64,000 nt of DNA, from assembly GCA_947466965.1 (NCBI GenBank), contig CANIFU010000008.1, positions 1-64,000 on the forward strand. Reading direction: 5' to 3'. Position 1 is the first letter of the stretch, and each line of letters starts with the position of its first letter. Under the pieces are notes generated by a model, which was given only the letters and a program-made list of their open reading frames with translations, was not told the DNA's origin and did no database searches. Of the stretch, positions 21,645-31,452 are shown piece after piece. A program made the position numbers and the translations under genes. This DNA is from Bacteroidota bacterium. GTDB taxonomy: Bacteria; Bacteroidota; Bacteroidia; 2-12-FULL-35-15.

Positions 21645-22408
21645 GTTTTGATTCCATCAATGTTTCCGAGTCCATGCGATTCCTTAAATCTTTGAAATTG
21701 TAACTCATCAAATTTTTCCTGCAATGAATTTAAAGTGTTTTCTCTATTTTGTATTAAACTTCCCAGATCCATTTTTTCTTCATGGGTCAAAGGATAAGGC
21801 TGGCCTTCATTTGATTCAATTTTCTTTATCCTTTCGTAAAATTTGAACCATTCATCATAAGCTTTGAAATAGCTTTGCAACAGAGGAATAATTGGACTTT
21901 TAATGTTTTTAATTTTATTATAAAGGGTTTGATTATCATCGTATTCCCAATTTGGGATATTGAAAAAACGTCCTAAATTTTTAAGTGCAATTCTAAAAGC
22001 ATTTTCTCTGTCCTTCTCAGAGATAAATACATTGGATCCTAATTTAACAATTTTCTCCTCAGCTGGGATAAAAGTTTCGTATTCAATAATTGAGGTGCCA
22101 ATAAAAGATGATCTAATTACCGAGTGTAATTGCAGTTTAAGTGTGCATTTGCCTGGTATTATGATAGACTTAAAAAGAGTTACGTGAGATAAATCTCTTT
22201 GATAAGGGCTCGTCAAACAAGAAATGGGGCCTCGAAAAGTGCTCTGATCAATTGGGTTATAGACTTCATAAATTATATTGAAAGATGAGCAATCTTCATT
22301 AGCAATCCATATTTTTTTAAATGAAATTCCCTTTCCTGAAACACTTGGAATTTCCATCTGCTCAAGACCAATTAATTTAATTTGTTTCATTATGCTATCG
22401 ATTGACAT
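21641..22408 (-). CDS. Hypothetical protein, no recognised family; overlaps the putAbiC-like gene by 4 nt
   Basis: Complete 255-aa ORF; ATGA-type overlap with downstream gene; beta-rich N-half and helical C-half on inspection. Confidence 0.7.
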   Translation of the reverse strand: MSIDSIMKQIKLIGLEQMEIPSVSGKGISFKKIWIANEDCSSFNIIYEVYNPIDQSTFRGPISCLTSPYQRDLSHVTLFKSIIIPGKCTLKLQLHSVIRSSFIGTSIIEYETFIPAEEKIVKLGSNVFISEKDRENAFRIALKNLGRFFNIPNWEYDDNQTLYNKIKNIKSPIIPLLQSYFKAYDEWFKFYERIKKIESNEGQPYPLTHEEKMDLGSLIQNRENTLNSLQEKFDELQFQRFKESHGLGNIDGIKT

Positions 22409-22420
22409 TAATTCTTTTCA

Positions 22421-24133
22421 TTAGTTTTTGATAAACTTTCCAGTAACAATAGAGCTTGCAATTTCTATTTTGATTAAATAAAATCCAGATGCAAGAGATT
22501 GAATATCCAATTTGTATTTCCCATTTGATGTTTCGTCCTCTAAAATTATTTTACCTGTTACATCTAAAACAGAAAGCTTACTTTTATGTTCGCTTCCATT
22601 AACGATTAGGTAGTCTGATGCAGGATTTGGGTATATGTCAATCTGGAAAAAAGCTGTTAAAAAAGTTTCAACACCGCTAATAGCTTGGCTCATTTTATGA
22701 ACAAATATGTCTTTATTTCCAATAGAAGAAATGTTGAATATACTAGCATCGGGATCGAAATCACAGGTGCTTTGAAAGTATCCTACAGTATAAACTTCAC
22801 TTGTTCCATCAACAACTATAGACGTACCAGCATCATCAAATTTACCACCCACGCCCTTTGCCCATAAATAATTTCCGTTTGCGTCTATCTTGCAGATGAA
22901 AACATCGTTAGTTACCAAGGAATCTGATGATAAATTTGCCGTTCCTACTCCGGGATCAAAATCAATGGTGCTATTAAAATACCCAGTGGTGTATATGTTT
23001 CCGTTCGGATCCATAGTAGAGGCAATTGCTTGATCACAACCCGCTCCGCTCATTTGCTTTGCCCAGATTAAGTTTCCGGAGGCATCAACTTGTACAAGAC
23101 AGATGTCAGTACATCCTGCGGAAGTTAAGTTGCTTATTCCAGCACCCGGATCAAAATCAACATTCCCTACGAAATAACCACTCAAATTAATTTGAGTCGA
23201 ATTTTTTGTCATTACTGAGACCCCTTTGTCTCCGCCAGTCCCACCAAATTGATCAATCCAATTGAAAACACCCAGACTATCTGTTTTTAATAAAAAAATA
23301 TCCTCAAATCCATTAGATGTTTTGTTTGAAGAGCCACCACCCGGATCAAAATCAACTACGCCAGCAAAGTAACCAGAATAATATAGATTCCCAAGTGTAT
23401 CTTGAGCTATAGATCTCCCACAAACATAGGTAGATCCACCTGTTCCACCAACGCTCTTAGCCCAGACAAAATCTCCATTTGAATCCAGTTTCAAAAGAAA
23501 CATACTGAATACTCCAGTAGCGGTAAGATTAAAAGTAGTACCATTTGGATCGAAATCAGTAGTACTGTAAAAATTACCCGTGGCGTAAATATTATTACTT
23601 TGGTCAAGTACAAAGGAAAAAATTGACTCAGTCGAACTTCCACCAATTGATTTTGCCCAGGCAAATGTGCCGGAAGAAGTGAGTTTTAGGATGAAAATGT
23701 CACTGGCCCCTATTGAAGTTAAGTTAAAGGAAGCTGCTCCGGGATCAAAGTCTGTGGTTGATTGGTACGTCCCAGTTAAATATACATTTCCTATAGCATC
23801 CGTTTGTATATAAAGGCCGTAGTCGTCTATTGAACCTCCTAGTTGAATCGCCCAAATAAAATTGCCGCCAGCGTCTAATTTACTAATAAACACATCGCGA
23901 GCGCCAGTTGAGGTTAAGTTAAAAATCCCTGGCCCTGGATCGAAATCTACGGTGGAAATAAAATAGCCTGTTGTATAAACATTTCCCAAAGGATCGACCG
24001 TAATCGAATTTCCTTCATCGTTCAATAATCCACCAAAAGTTTTAGCCCATTGGAATGTTGGACTTTGTCCGTTTATAGTTAACGGAAGTAGAATTGCCAT
24101 TAAATATGATGCTATGTACTTGAAAAATTTCAT
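22421..24133 (-). CDS. Secreted repeat (SBBP-like beta-propeller) protein with T9SS type A sorting domain
   Basis: Start at internal Met (MKFFKYIASYLMAILLPLTINGQ signal peptide); seven DFDP-type repeats; C-terminal IDIYPNPASDYLIVNG...GFYLIKI. Confidence 0.88.
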   Translation of the reverse strand: MKFFKYIASYLMAILLPLTINGQSPTFQWAKTFGGLLNDEGNSITVDPLGNVYTTGYFISTVDFDPGPGIFNLTSTGARDVFISKLDAGGNFIWAIQLGGSIDDYGLYIQTDAIGNVYLTGTYQSTTDFDPGAASFNLTSIGASDIFILKLTSSGTFAWAKSIGGSSTESIFSFVLDQSNNIYATGNFYSTTDFDPNGTTFNLTATGVFSMFLLKLDSNGDFVWAKSVGGTGGSTYVCGRSIAQDTLGNLYYSGYFAGVVDFDPGGGSSNKTSNGFEDIFLLKTDSLGVFNWIDQFGGTGGDKGVSVMTKNSTQINLSGYFVGNVDFDPGAGISNLTSAGCTDICLVQVDASGNLIWAKQMSGAGCDQAIASTMDPNGNIYTTGYFNSTIDFDPGVGTANLSSDSLVTNDVFICKIDANGNYLWAKGVGGKFDDAGTSIVVDGTSEVYTVGYFQSTCDFDPDASIFNISSIGNKDIFVHKMSQAISGVETFLTAFFQIDIYPNPASDYLIVNGSEHKSKLSVLDVTGKIILEDETSNGKYKLDIQSLASGFYLIKIEIASSIVTGKFIKN

Positions 24134-24134
24134 C

Positions 24135-25640
24135 TTAAAACTTGATGAATATTTTGAAAATGACCTTTTCTTTGTCTTGCAGTCGAACAGAATATAAGCC
24201 AATAGCTAAATCATGAATGCTAAGAATAGTTCTATGCCCTGAAATTATAGATTCAGTAATCAATCGGCCAGAGCTATCATAAATGGCGTATTTACATCCA
24301 GTTGAAAGTGATTCAATAGTAATTTCGTTTTGAGCAGGGTTTGGAAAAATATTGAATGAAGAATAGCTCAATTCTGAAACTCCCAGTGTTGAACCACACC
24401 CTCCGATAATACATCCTAAGCTATCCACCTTTATTATCCAAACATCTTCAGTAGTTCCATCTAAAGGAGCGACATAACCCGTTGCAACAAATCCACCATC
24501 GTTTGATTGAGCGACATCGTATAAATAATTGTTGGTGGTCGAATCGTTAATCGAATTTGCCCGATAACTGTTAAACCACTTTACATTCCCACTACTGTCA
24601 GTTCTACACAAAAATCCATATAATTGTTCGGAAACCAAGTTTCCACTTCCGTCATAATGAGGAATCCTATGAATCCCACAAATCATAAGATCATTATTCG
24701 GCAACAATTTTAGGTTTATGGGATCGAAGTCTTGTGATTTCGGACCAATCTTCTTAGTCCAAATAGTGTCACCTGCTTCGTTAAGACGGTATAGCCGTAA
24801 TGAAGTCCAGTAAAATGATGTCATATATGTACTATCAATCTCATTTGTTGCAAGCACATAACCTGAAGTACTGGCTGTAGCCACAGTTGGGAAATAGGTG
24901 TTTACATTTCCGTAGCTTTTTGTCCATAATACATTCCCCATACTGTCAGTCTTAAATAATCGCGATGTTCCCCATCCCAAAGGACTCGTCTGCTCAAAAC
25001 CACAAAGGATAAAACCATTTGCATGAGTTGTATCGAAGTTTCTAGGACTTCGATAGACGCAAGAAGAGCCATATTCTCGTTGCCAAAGAATATTTCCAAG
25101 TGTGTCCGCCTTCTTCAAAATGAACCTGTAGCCAGAAGGACCACATGATGAATCAGAAGCCCCAAAAATATATAAATCGTTTCCTTTGTTGATGATATTA
25201 CTATAGTATGTGTAGCTGGAAGTATCTGACTTAATTATATTGGATGCTGTGTCAAGATTAGAGTTAAATTGATAAATACTTCCGAAAACATGTGCATGAA
25301 AGTCTCCGCTTGTTCCAGGAATAATGTATTTGTTGTTTAGGTTTAAAATGTTGTTACCGATAACAAATGATAAGCTGTCACGTCTAAAAGATTTTTTTGA
25401 AAGAACATTTCCATTCAAATCCATTTTCAAAATAGATGCTTCATAAACATTAAAAAGCGCTGAGTCACCTGCATTGGTTAGGATCAGGATAGTGTCATTA
25501 TTTAACAACAATGAGGACGAAAAATCAGGCTGGTTGTAATAGTCAACTCGAGTATTAAAAGTCCCTTGCCCACAAGCAATTTTTAGTGTAAATAAAGAGA
25601 GCAGTATAAATACCGCTCTCCTTTTTCTAAAGGACTCCAT
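24135..25640 (-). CDS. Secreted protein with T9SS type A sorting domain
   Basis: Signal peptide RRAVFILLSLFTLKIACGQ; C-terminal FNIFPNPAQNEITIESL...GLYSVRLQDKEKVIFKIFIKF. Confidence 0.88.
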   Translation of the reverse strand: MESFRKRRAVFILLSLFTLKIACGQGTFNTRVDYYNQPDFSSSLLLNNDTILILTNAGDSALFNVYEASILKMDLNGNVLSKKSFRRDSLSFVIGNNILNLNNKYIIPGTSGDFHAHVFGSIYQFNSNLDTASNIIKSDTSSYTYYSNIINKGNDLYIFGASDSSCGPSGYRFILKKADTLGNILWQREYGSSCVYRSPRNFDTTHANGFILCGFEQTSPLGWGTSRLFKTDSMGNVLWTKSYGNVNTYFPTVATASTSGYVLATNEIDSTYMTSFYWTSLRLYRLNEAGDTIWTKKIGPKSQDFDPINLKLLPNNDLMICGIHRIPHYDGSGNLVSEQLYGFLCRTDSSGNVKWFNSYRANSINDSTTNNYLYDVAQSNDGGFVATGYVAPLDGTTEDVWIIKVDSLGCIIGGCGSTLGVSELSYSSFNIFPNPAQNEITIESLSTGCKYAIYDSSGRLITESIISGHRTILSIHDLAIGLYSVRLQDKEKVIFKIFIKF

Positions 25641-28600
25641 TATTTAAGCTTAATTACCTTGATAAATGTAGGGGAGATAGCCGTTCCCTTAACCCCAATT
25701 AGATAAATGCCACTGCTTAATGTCTCTGTATTAAAGACTAACTCGCTATAGCTAGAATTGAGCAGATGTTGTTGAATAATTCTACCGCTAACTGGATCGA
25801 TTAATTGAACATAGGTTTCCGGCTGAATCTCTTCAGAAATATCAACAAGAACATTCACAATATCATCAGATGGATTAGGGTATGCGCTCAGTTTAACAAC
25901 ATCATTCTGCGTTTCAATCATTTGAATTTCTTCCTGTGGTTGCTGGGCTATGATTTGGCTGTGTAGTTCCAATTCTTCTTCTACAAAATCATAATTTTTG
26001 TGTCCCTTGACTAATGCTAAAATACTTCTAGCATTAGCAAATCCGTCAGCCAAGCTATCATTGGAAAGCTCCTCAATATCGGCTTCTAGTGCCCCATCAT
26101 TATTAATTTCAAACCAATCTTTGTTTGCAGCTTTAAGATTTTTGCGATGTTGGAGAAGTGTTCCATGTTTATCCATGCCCGGCAAACCAGAGATACTATC
26201 GATTAAGGTCTGAGCTGAAGAATAATCTCCTTTGTCAATGTATAGCTCAACTAAAGCATTTTTTCCTTTGATTGTGCCATCCCATTTTAATAAATACCCA
26301 ATGATAGAATCTGTGTTGGGGGTTATTGTATCATTTAAAAGTTCCCGAACCGCCCCATTTATGCTCAATTCCTTTTCGCTAAAGAAATAGTCTACTAAAT
26401 CTTCTTGTTGTTTCCTTTTACTAACGCCTGTTTGTGCAGCATTTATCAGATTACGGATACCAGTTGGTAATGTTATGCTGTTTAACACTGCCAACACAGG
26501 GTCAGTCACAGGGCTGTTTGCTACAATCACCTGTTTTATTTGTCCTGGAGTGGGAGAAGTTGTTCTTTGTAGATATGCTATTATTACACCATCACTAAGA
26601 TATGGGCTTTTATTCATCAAAAGCGTTTTAAGAGAACCGATATCCATAGTGCTTCCTATTGCAGAGTATAACGCGGGTGCATCACCGTCCAATAAAACTT
26701 GTTTCGCATTATTCGCGGAACTATTATTGCTAATGGCAAGTGCAAACCAGCAGGGAAAACCGCAAGGAACAGGAGTTGGACAAGATGCCGTAGCATTAAA
26801 TGGAGGGCCTCCACACGGTCCAAGAGTTACTTTAGACACAGTAAATTGTACTGGAACTTGAGGTCCAGCAGGAAGAGCACTGTAACTATAAATAAAGTTA
26901 TTTGCAACTGTAGCAACTTTAATATCACTGTCAGGTAAAGAGGTCGTGCTAAAAAGATTATTTGAAGGAGAGGTAGGAGTGCCACATGCTCCTTGATTAG
27001 GAATGACACCACTGGTTGAAGAAATATCTGTAGTTGCAACCCCACTGTTTGTATTACAACGTATTTGTAAGCCAGTAACAGTAGCATTAACCCCATTTGT
27101 TTTTTGCGTCTGATTTCCGATTTTCAATCCGGTGTATGTGTTATGATAGGTCTCATTGGCGTTTGTCCCGAGATTATTGAAAACGCTGCCTATCATCTGT
27201 TGACTGCTTGTAACTGAGTACGAATTTTCACTATGAACAAATCCGGAACATTGGTTCGTATAATCAAAATAATTTGGGCAAGATCCAACACATATTGGAA
27301 CAATAGGTGCAGCTATTGTTGAATTCATTACGAAACTGTTTTTGGTAACAGTGCTGTAATTAGTTCCACTTTGGAATAAACTGTTGTAACAATTTGTGAA
27401 ATTAGTTTGTGTAACAGTAAACGCCTTCAGACCACTTGTGCTCTGAGCATAAACACCGTAATAAAGATTGTCAAAATTATTCGGTAATCCGGCACAACCG
27501 TCTGGACCAATAATATTACATGCGCGATGTACATTAAAGTTTGCATCAATACTATATATTCCAATACTCCTTTGATCTGTCTGGTAACTTGAGCCTAGTG
27601 TACCTGTCAAGTCAGTTTTAAAACTGTTACCACTAAATTGAATCCCTTTGATTCCTCTTAATAAAACATGGTATTGGTTAGTGAGACGAACTCCGGTTAG
27701 GAATCCAAAATAACTAGGATCATTTAAGTATTTGTCACCAATGAAATTACAAAATGAGAAATATGAAATATTGTTGGGCTCATTTCCAATTGTATTCAGG
27801 GGTGCTGCATAAGGGGCAAACTCAACATCAATAAAATTGTTTCTGAAAGTAGCATAAGCCGCCTGCAACACACCTCCACTGTTCTTTACTATGCCACCAA
27901 CAAAAACGCCTCTCCGTGCATTGTTAATCTCGCAAGACGTAAGTGCAACCCATCCTTGGTTCGCTGCAAGTTGTTTAGCAGTTGTTCCCTGAACTATAAT
28001 TCCGTCCCACATGCTTGTAGGGCAGGTTATAATTGATGTGAGTACTGCACCAGACTGCACAATCAATTTCCCGGCTTTCTGAACGTTGATGTTGGTTATA
28101 ATACCGGTGAGTTTGGTATCTGCAAATTGAATAATTGCTCCTGGGGCTATTGTTAAAGTTGCTCCAGAAAGAATATTAACTGAACCGAGTACGAGTTTGG
28201 AACCACTCCATATGACACTACCTGAAATATCAATAATATTATCAGTTGGGTCACTCACAGTGAAATTTTGATTAACATTACAATCATTATATAATTTGAA
28301 TAAATAATTGTCGTCAAAATTATAACTGCAATTTCCCGATACAACATATCCACCGTCTTGGGCTTCGGTAATCTTATAAAGGCACTCTTCTCTTTTCAAA
28401 TCTCCTGGAAAATTTTGCCTAGGTCGGTCATCATAAATGTCGAATATCTTTTCCCATACTTTATCACCATTAGATTTAAACTTGGCAACTATAGGGTCTG
28501 TGTCCCAGACTGGATATGAAAAAGGGAGATCGATGCATCCTGCAAGATATCCTAATTCAGCTGAAGTCGGTAGCGGATTAGCACCAATAACTGATGGTCT

Positions 28601-30055
28601 TTGAGTAGAGGAAGTCGCAATAAAACCTCCATCCGATGTTTCAGCGACTCCTATGCGAAGATCGAAAGCATGCACCATTCCCAATTGCGAAGGGTTTGTG
28701 CCTGACTTTAAAGATCCGGCATTATCGAACCTATAAATCAACCCAGCGGCAGTATTATCTCCAGCAGAAAGACAACCTCGACAATTACTTGAAACCGGGA
28801 CAAGAAGCTCATTTTTAGTGCTACTATATTTAATGTCAAATATTGAAGAAATTCTATAGCCCGAGAGAAGGGGATCAGGATTAACACCACTTCCTGCCAA
28901 ATCAATAGGATTTGTTGTCCAGGAGCTACTTAAATTAAGACTAGCGTCAACCAAACATACTGCCGCATGATTATAGTCGCTGTAATTAAACGTACTAGTG
29001 CTTGGGCTACCGTAAGCAAACACACATGCCACAGCATATTGACCTGCTATTTCAGTAACAGCATGCGATTCTCCTTGAAAACATGGAAGGCCAGATGAAT
29101 TTACATTTGTTGGTAATGGAATAACATTCTTATTTATTAATCCACCTGTTGTTGGGTCAACCTCTACAATAAATGGTTGAAAACCCGCTCCTGCATCAGC
29201 ATAACCAGTAGCAATCAAATTTCCATTAGATGCTTTAATGATACTGTAGCCATAACTTATAGCAGTCATAGCTGAATAAGGGCTTATAACATAATTCACC
29301 ATTCCGTACAAGCCTTCCCATACCACTGTACCGCTCATGTCAATTTTGGTTATATAAAGATGTCGTGTCTTAACACTGCCATCGATATCACCGAAAATTG
29401 GTCCGGCCAGGCCTGCAAAAGTATTACTAGGATTTCCATTGTATGGCAATGCGACTGAGATATTTTGTTGCGATTTAATACCCGCATGAATTCCAACAAT
29501 GTAAAAATAGTTTCCATCCTGAATAATACCACCTAATTCTCCTACACAGTATGCTTTGCACCATAACATATTCCCTTGCAAATCATTTAAGGCTGCATTG
29601 CCTCTAGTGGGCGTTCGGTGTTCACCAACGTAGTCCCTGTCAATACACCCTTCTGGATACGAAGAGGTAAAATCGTAATTGTCAACAATAGCTCCAGAAG
29701 AAGTTTGATGAACATGGGTTATTGGGTTGAACGGTGAGTTATTTCCTTCATTAAATATCGTTTGTGCTTGGTTGTAATCTGCAACTGATTTTAATATTAA
29801 ACTGGTATAACCACAGGTTACATAACCTGTTTGATTTCCACCTCCATCGTAAACATTGGCATGATTGTACCACCAATCTTCACCACTTGCATCTTGATCT
29901 TGTTCATTATCGTAGACGTCTTCATCAGTCCAAGAGATATTCTGCCATTGGATAGCAGGTGGATTAGATAGTTGGGCAAATGAAAAAGCGTTCACAAAGA
30001 CGGTAATCGTTGTAAACACAGCTTGGAGCATTAGGCTAGAATGTATTTTCTTCAT
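25640..30055 (-). CDS. Large (1471 aa) secreted protein with T9SS type A sorting domain
   Basis: Signal peptide MKKIHSSLMLQAVFTTITVFVNAFSFAQ; C-terminal LSAYPNPSDDIVNVLVDI...LSSGIYLIGVKG. Confidence 0.88.
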   Translation of the reverse strand: MKKIHSSLMLQAVFTTITVFVNAFSFAQLSNPPAIQWQNISWTDEDVYDNEQDQDASGEDWWYNHANVYDGGGNQTGYVTCGYTSLILKSVADYNQAQTIFNEGNNSPFNPITHVHQTSSGAIVDNYDFTSSYPEGCIDRDYVGEHRTPTRGNAALNDLQGNMLWCKAYCVGELGGIIQDGNYFYIVGIHAGIKSQQNISVALPYNGNPSNTFAGLAGPIFGDIDGSVKTRHLYITKIDMSGTVVWEGLYGMVNYVISPYSAMTAISYGYSIIKASNGNLIATGYADAGAGFQPFIVEVDPTTGGLINKNVIPLPTNVNSSGLPCFQGESHAVTEIAGQYAVACVFAYGSPSTSTFNYSDYNHAAVCLVDASLNLSSSWTTNPIDLAGSGVNPDPLLSGYRISSIFDIKYSSTKNELLVPVSSNCRGCLSAGDNTAAGLIYRFDNAGSLKSGTNPSQLGMVHAFDLRIGVAETSDGGFIATSSTQRPSVIGANPLPTSAELGYLAGCIDLPFSYPVWDTDPIVAKFKSNGDKVWEKIFDIYDDRPRQNFPGDLKREECLYKITEAQDGGYVVSGNCSYNFDDNYLFKLYNDCNVNQNFTVSDPTDNIIDISGSVIWSGSKLVLGSVNILSGATLTIAPGAIIQFADTKLTGIITNINVQKAGKLIVQSGAVLTSIITCPTSMWDGIIVQGTTAKQLAANQGWVALTSCEINNARRGVFVGGIVKNSGGVLQAAYATFRNNFIDVEFAPYAAPLNTIGNEPNNISYFSFCNFIGDKYLNDPSYFGFLTGVRLTNQYHVLLRGIKGIQFSGNSFKTDLTGTLGSSYQTDQRSIGIYSIDANFNVHRACNIIGPDGCAGLPNNFDNLYYGVYAQSTSGLKAFTVTQTNFTNCYNSLFQSGTNYSTVTKNSFVMNSTIAAPIVPICVGSCPNYFDYTNQCSGFVHSENSYSVTSSQQMIGSVFNNLGTNANETYHNTYTGLKIGNQTQKTNGVNATVTGLQIRCNTNSGVATTDISSTSGVIPNQGACGTPTSPSNNLFSTTSLPDSDIKVATVANNFIYSYSALPAGPQVPVQFTVSKVTLGPCGGPPFNATASCPTPVPCGFPCWFALAISNNSSANNAKQVLLDGDAPALYSAIGSTMDIGSLKTLLMNKSPYLSDGVIIAYLQRTTSPTPGQIKQVIVANSPVTDPVLAVLNSITLPTGIRNLINAAQTGVSKRKQQEDLVDYFFSEKELSINGAVRELLNDTITPNTDSIIGYLLKWDGTIKGKNALVELYIDKGDYSSAQTLIDSISGLPGMDKHGTLLQHRKNLKAANKDWFEINNDGALEADIEELSNDSLADGFANARSILALVKGHKNYDFVEEELELHSQIIAQQPQEEIQMIETQNDVVKLSAYPNPSDDIVNVLVDISEEIQPETYVQLIDPVSGRIIQQHLLNSSYSELVFNTETLSSGIYLIGVKGTAISPTFIKVIKLK

Positions 30056-30222
30056 CTTGTTTAAAGTTTTAAAACTTAGAGGGAGTAGCTCAATGCTTTT
30101 GTTTCAATCTAAATAACGACAAAAAAAAATAGAAAACAAATTAATTGTAACTTATTTATTGACCTTCAATTATTTTGAAAGTAAATACTACGTTTGATTT
30201 TTCAACACAAAAAATTTCGCAG

Positions 30223-30230
30223 TAATTTTG
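30223..30230 (+). promoter_or_regulatory. Candidate Bacteroidota -7 element upstream of the SIR2-like gene
   Basis: TAATTTTG (TAnnTTTG) followed by AAAA, about 20 nt before the ATG; -33 TTTG not at ideal spacing. Confidence 0.35.
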
Positions 30231-30251
30231 AAAAAATAAAAGTTACTAAAA

Positions 30252-31427
30252 ATGAAACCATCATTAAACATACTCATCGGTGCTGGATTCTCCTATTTAG
30301 CAAAGCTTCCATTAGGAAACGAATTAAAAGCAAAATTTGATAGGGATTTAAGAGAACAATTGCTTCGGCATTCAGGCAGTGAATGGACATGGAAGGAAGG
30401 GAAAGATTCAGCAACGGTCAATAATGGAAGCGTTGGAGCAGATTGGATAAGTTACTCCTTTGTTTTAAACGAAGTATTGGAAGCCTACAAGTCAGATAGA
30501 GGGGCGTTTAATGATTACGAGGATTTCTATCAGTTTATTAAAGACCATTCCGGAAATGATAATTGGTACAGACCATTGTTTGATAGAGCAAAAACAAAAA
30601 TGTATTCTGAACTTGTAATGCAATCGCCCAATGAATTCTTCGATCCAATTTTCTCCATGCCCAATACCTTTCTCATTGAAGAGATTATCAACTATTTGAT
30701 TGCTGATGTGCTTTGGACAACTAAAACGGATGCAGAGCTACTGGAAGCTTATAGACCATTTATTGAATATATTAAAACCTTTGACGAGGTAAATATTTTT
30801 ACTTTAAATCATGATTTACTTCTGGAACGATTATTTAAAATTTCCGGATTAACATATTGTGATGGATTTTCAGCCGAAAACTCCATTTTAAAGTATCAAG
30901 ATTCACTCTTGCCAACATTTAAGTGCGCCTTTGATTCTGCTCCAATAAAAATACACAAACTACATGGTAGTATTGACACCTTCTTGTTTGCACATTGTGA
31001 AGAAAATGTCGCTGTTTTGACACGCACTGAGCTGTACAGTTATTTCAAACCGATCAACTATCAGAGCAAACATTATGTTGAAAGGATTGATCCTGTAACT
31101 AATACAGTGATTCAACATTTTAGTGCAGATACTATCGTTCCCCGTTTTATTACGGGTAATGGAGAAAATAAAAAAGCGTTTATTGAAGCTGATTACATGT
31201 ATTCACAGCTATACAACAGGTTTGTAGGGAAAATGAAAAAGGGTAAAAATTTATTGATCGTTGGATATTCTTTTCGGGATGAACATGTAAATGATGTTCT
31301 TAAATTATTTACAAAAACAGATGGCCCAAAGGTGATTAATCTGAATCCGAGCGATGTATTTAAGTATGATGTTCCTTGGATCAAGGAAATAAAAGCCTTT
31401 TCCGAATTGCCATTGGAACAAAAATAA
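30252..31427 (+). CDS. SIR2-like family protein (candidate defence NADase)
   Basis: NILIGAGFSYL; IFTLNHDLLLERLF; IKIHKLHGSIDTF; LLIVGYSFRDEHVNDVL, the SIR2-like catalytic/NAD-binding motif series. Confidence 0.82.
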   Translation: MKPSLNILIGAGFSYLAKLPLGNELKAKFDRDLREQLLRHSGSEWTWKEGKDSATVNNGSVGADWISYSFVLNEVLEAYKSDRGAFNDYEDFYQFIKDHSGNDNWYRPLFDRAKTKMYSELVMQSPNEFFDPIFSMPNTFLIEEIINYLIADVLWTTKTDAELLEAYRPFIEYIKTFDEVNIFTLNHDLLLERLFKISGLTYCDGFSAENSILKYQDSLLPTFKCAFDSAPIKIHKLHGSIDTFLFAHCEENVAVLTRTELYSYFKPINYQSKHYVERIDPVTNTVIQHFSADTIVPRFITGNGENKKAFIEADYMYSQLYNRFVGKMKKGKNLLIVGYSFRDEHVNDVLKLFTKTDGPKVINLNPSDVFKYDVPWIKEIKAFSELPLEQK

Positions 31428-31432
31428 TTTTG
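31425..31432 (+). promoter_or_regulatory. Candidate -7 element upstream of the RteC-like gene
   Basis: TAATTTTGAAAA, same string as upstream of the SIR2-like gene. Confidence 0.3.
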
Positions 31433-31452
31433 AAAATACTTACATTCGTAGA

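Noticed and set aside
24134-24202. Upstream extension of the propeller ORF to 24202
   Set aside because: It would overlap the upstream CDS; the Met at 24133 begins a clear signal peptide
26475-26938. Plus-strand ORFs (128 and 79 aa) inside the 1471-aa gene
   Set aside because: Antisense to a well-supported long CDS with signal peptide and sorting domain
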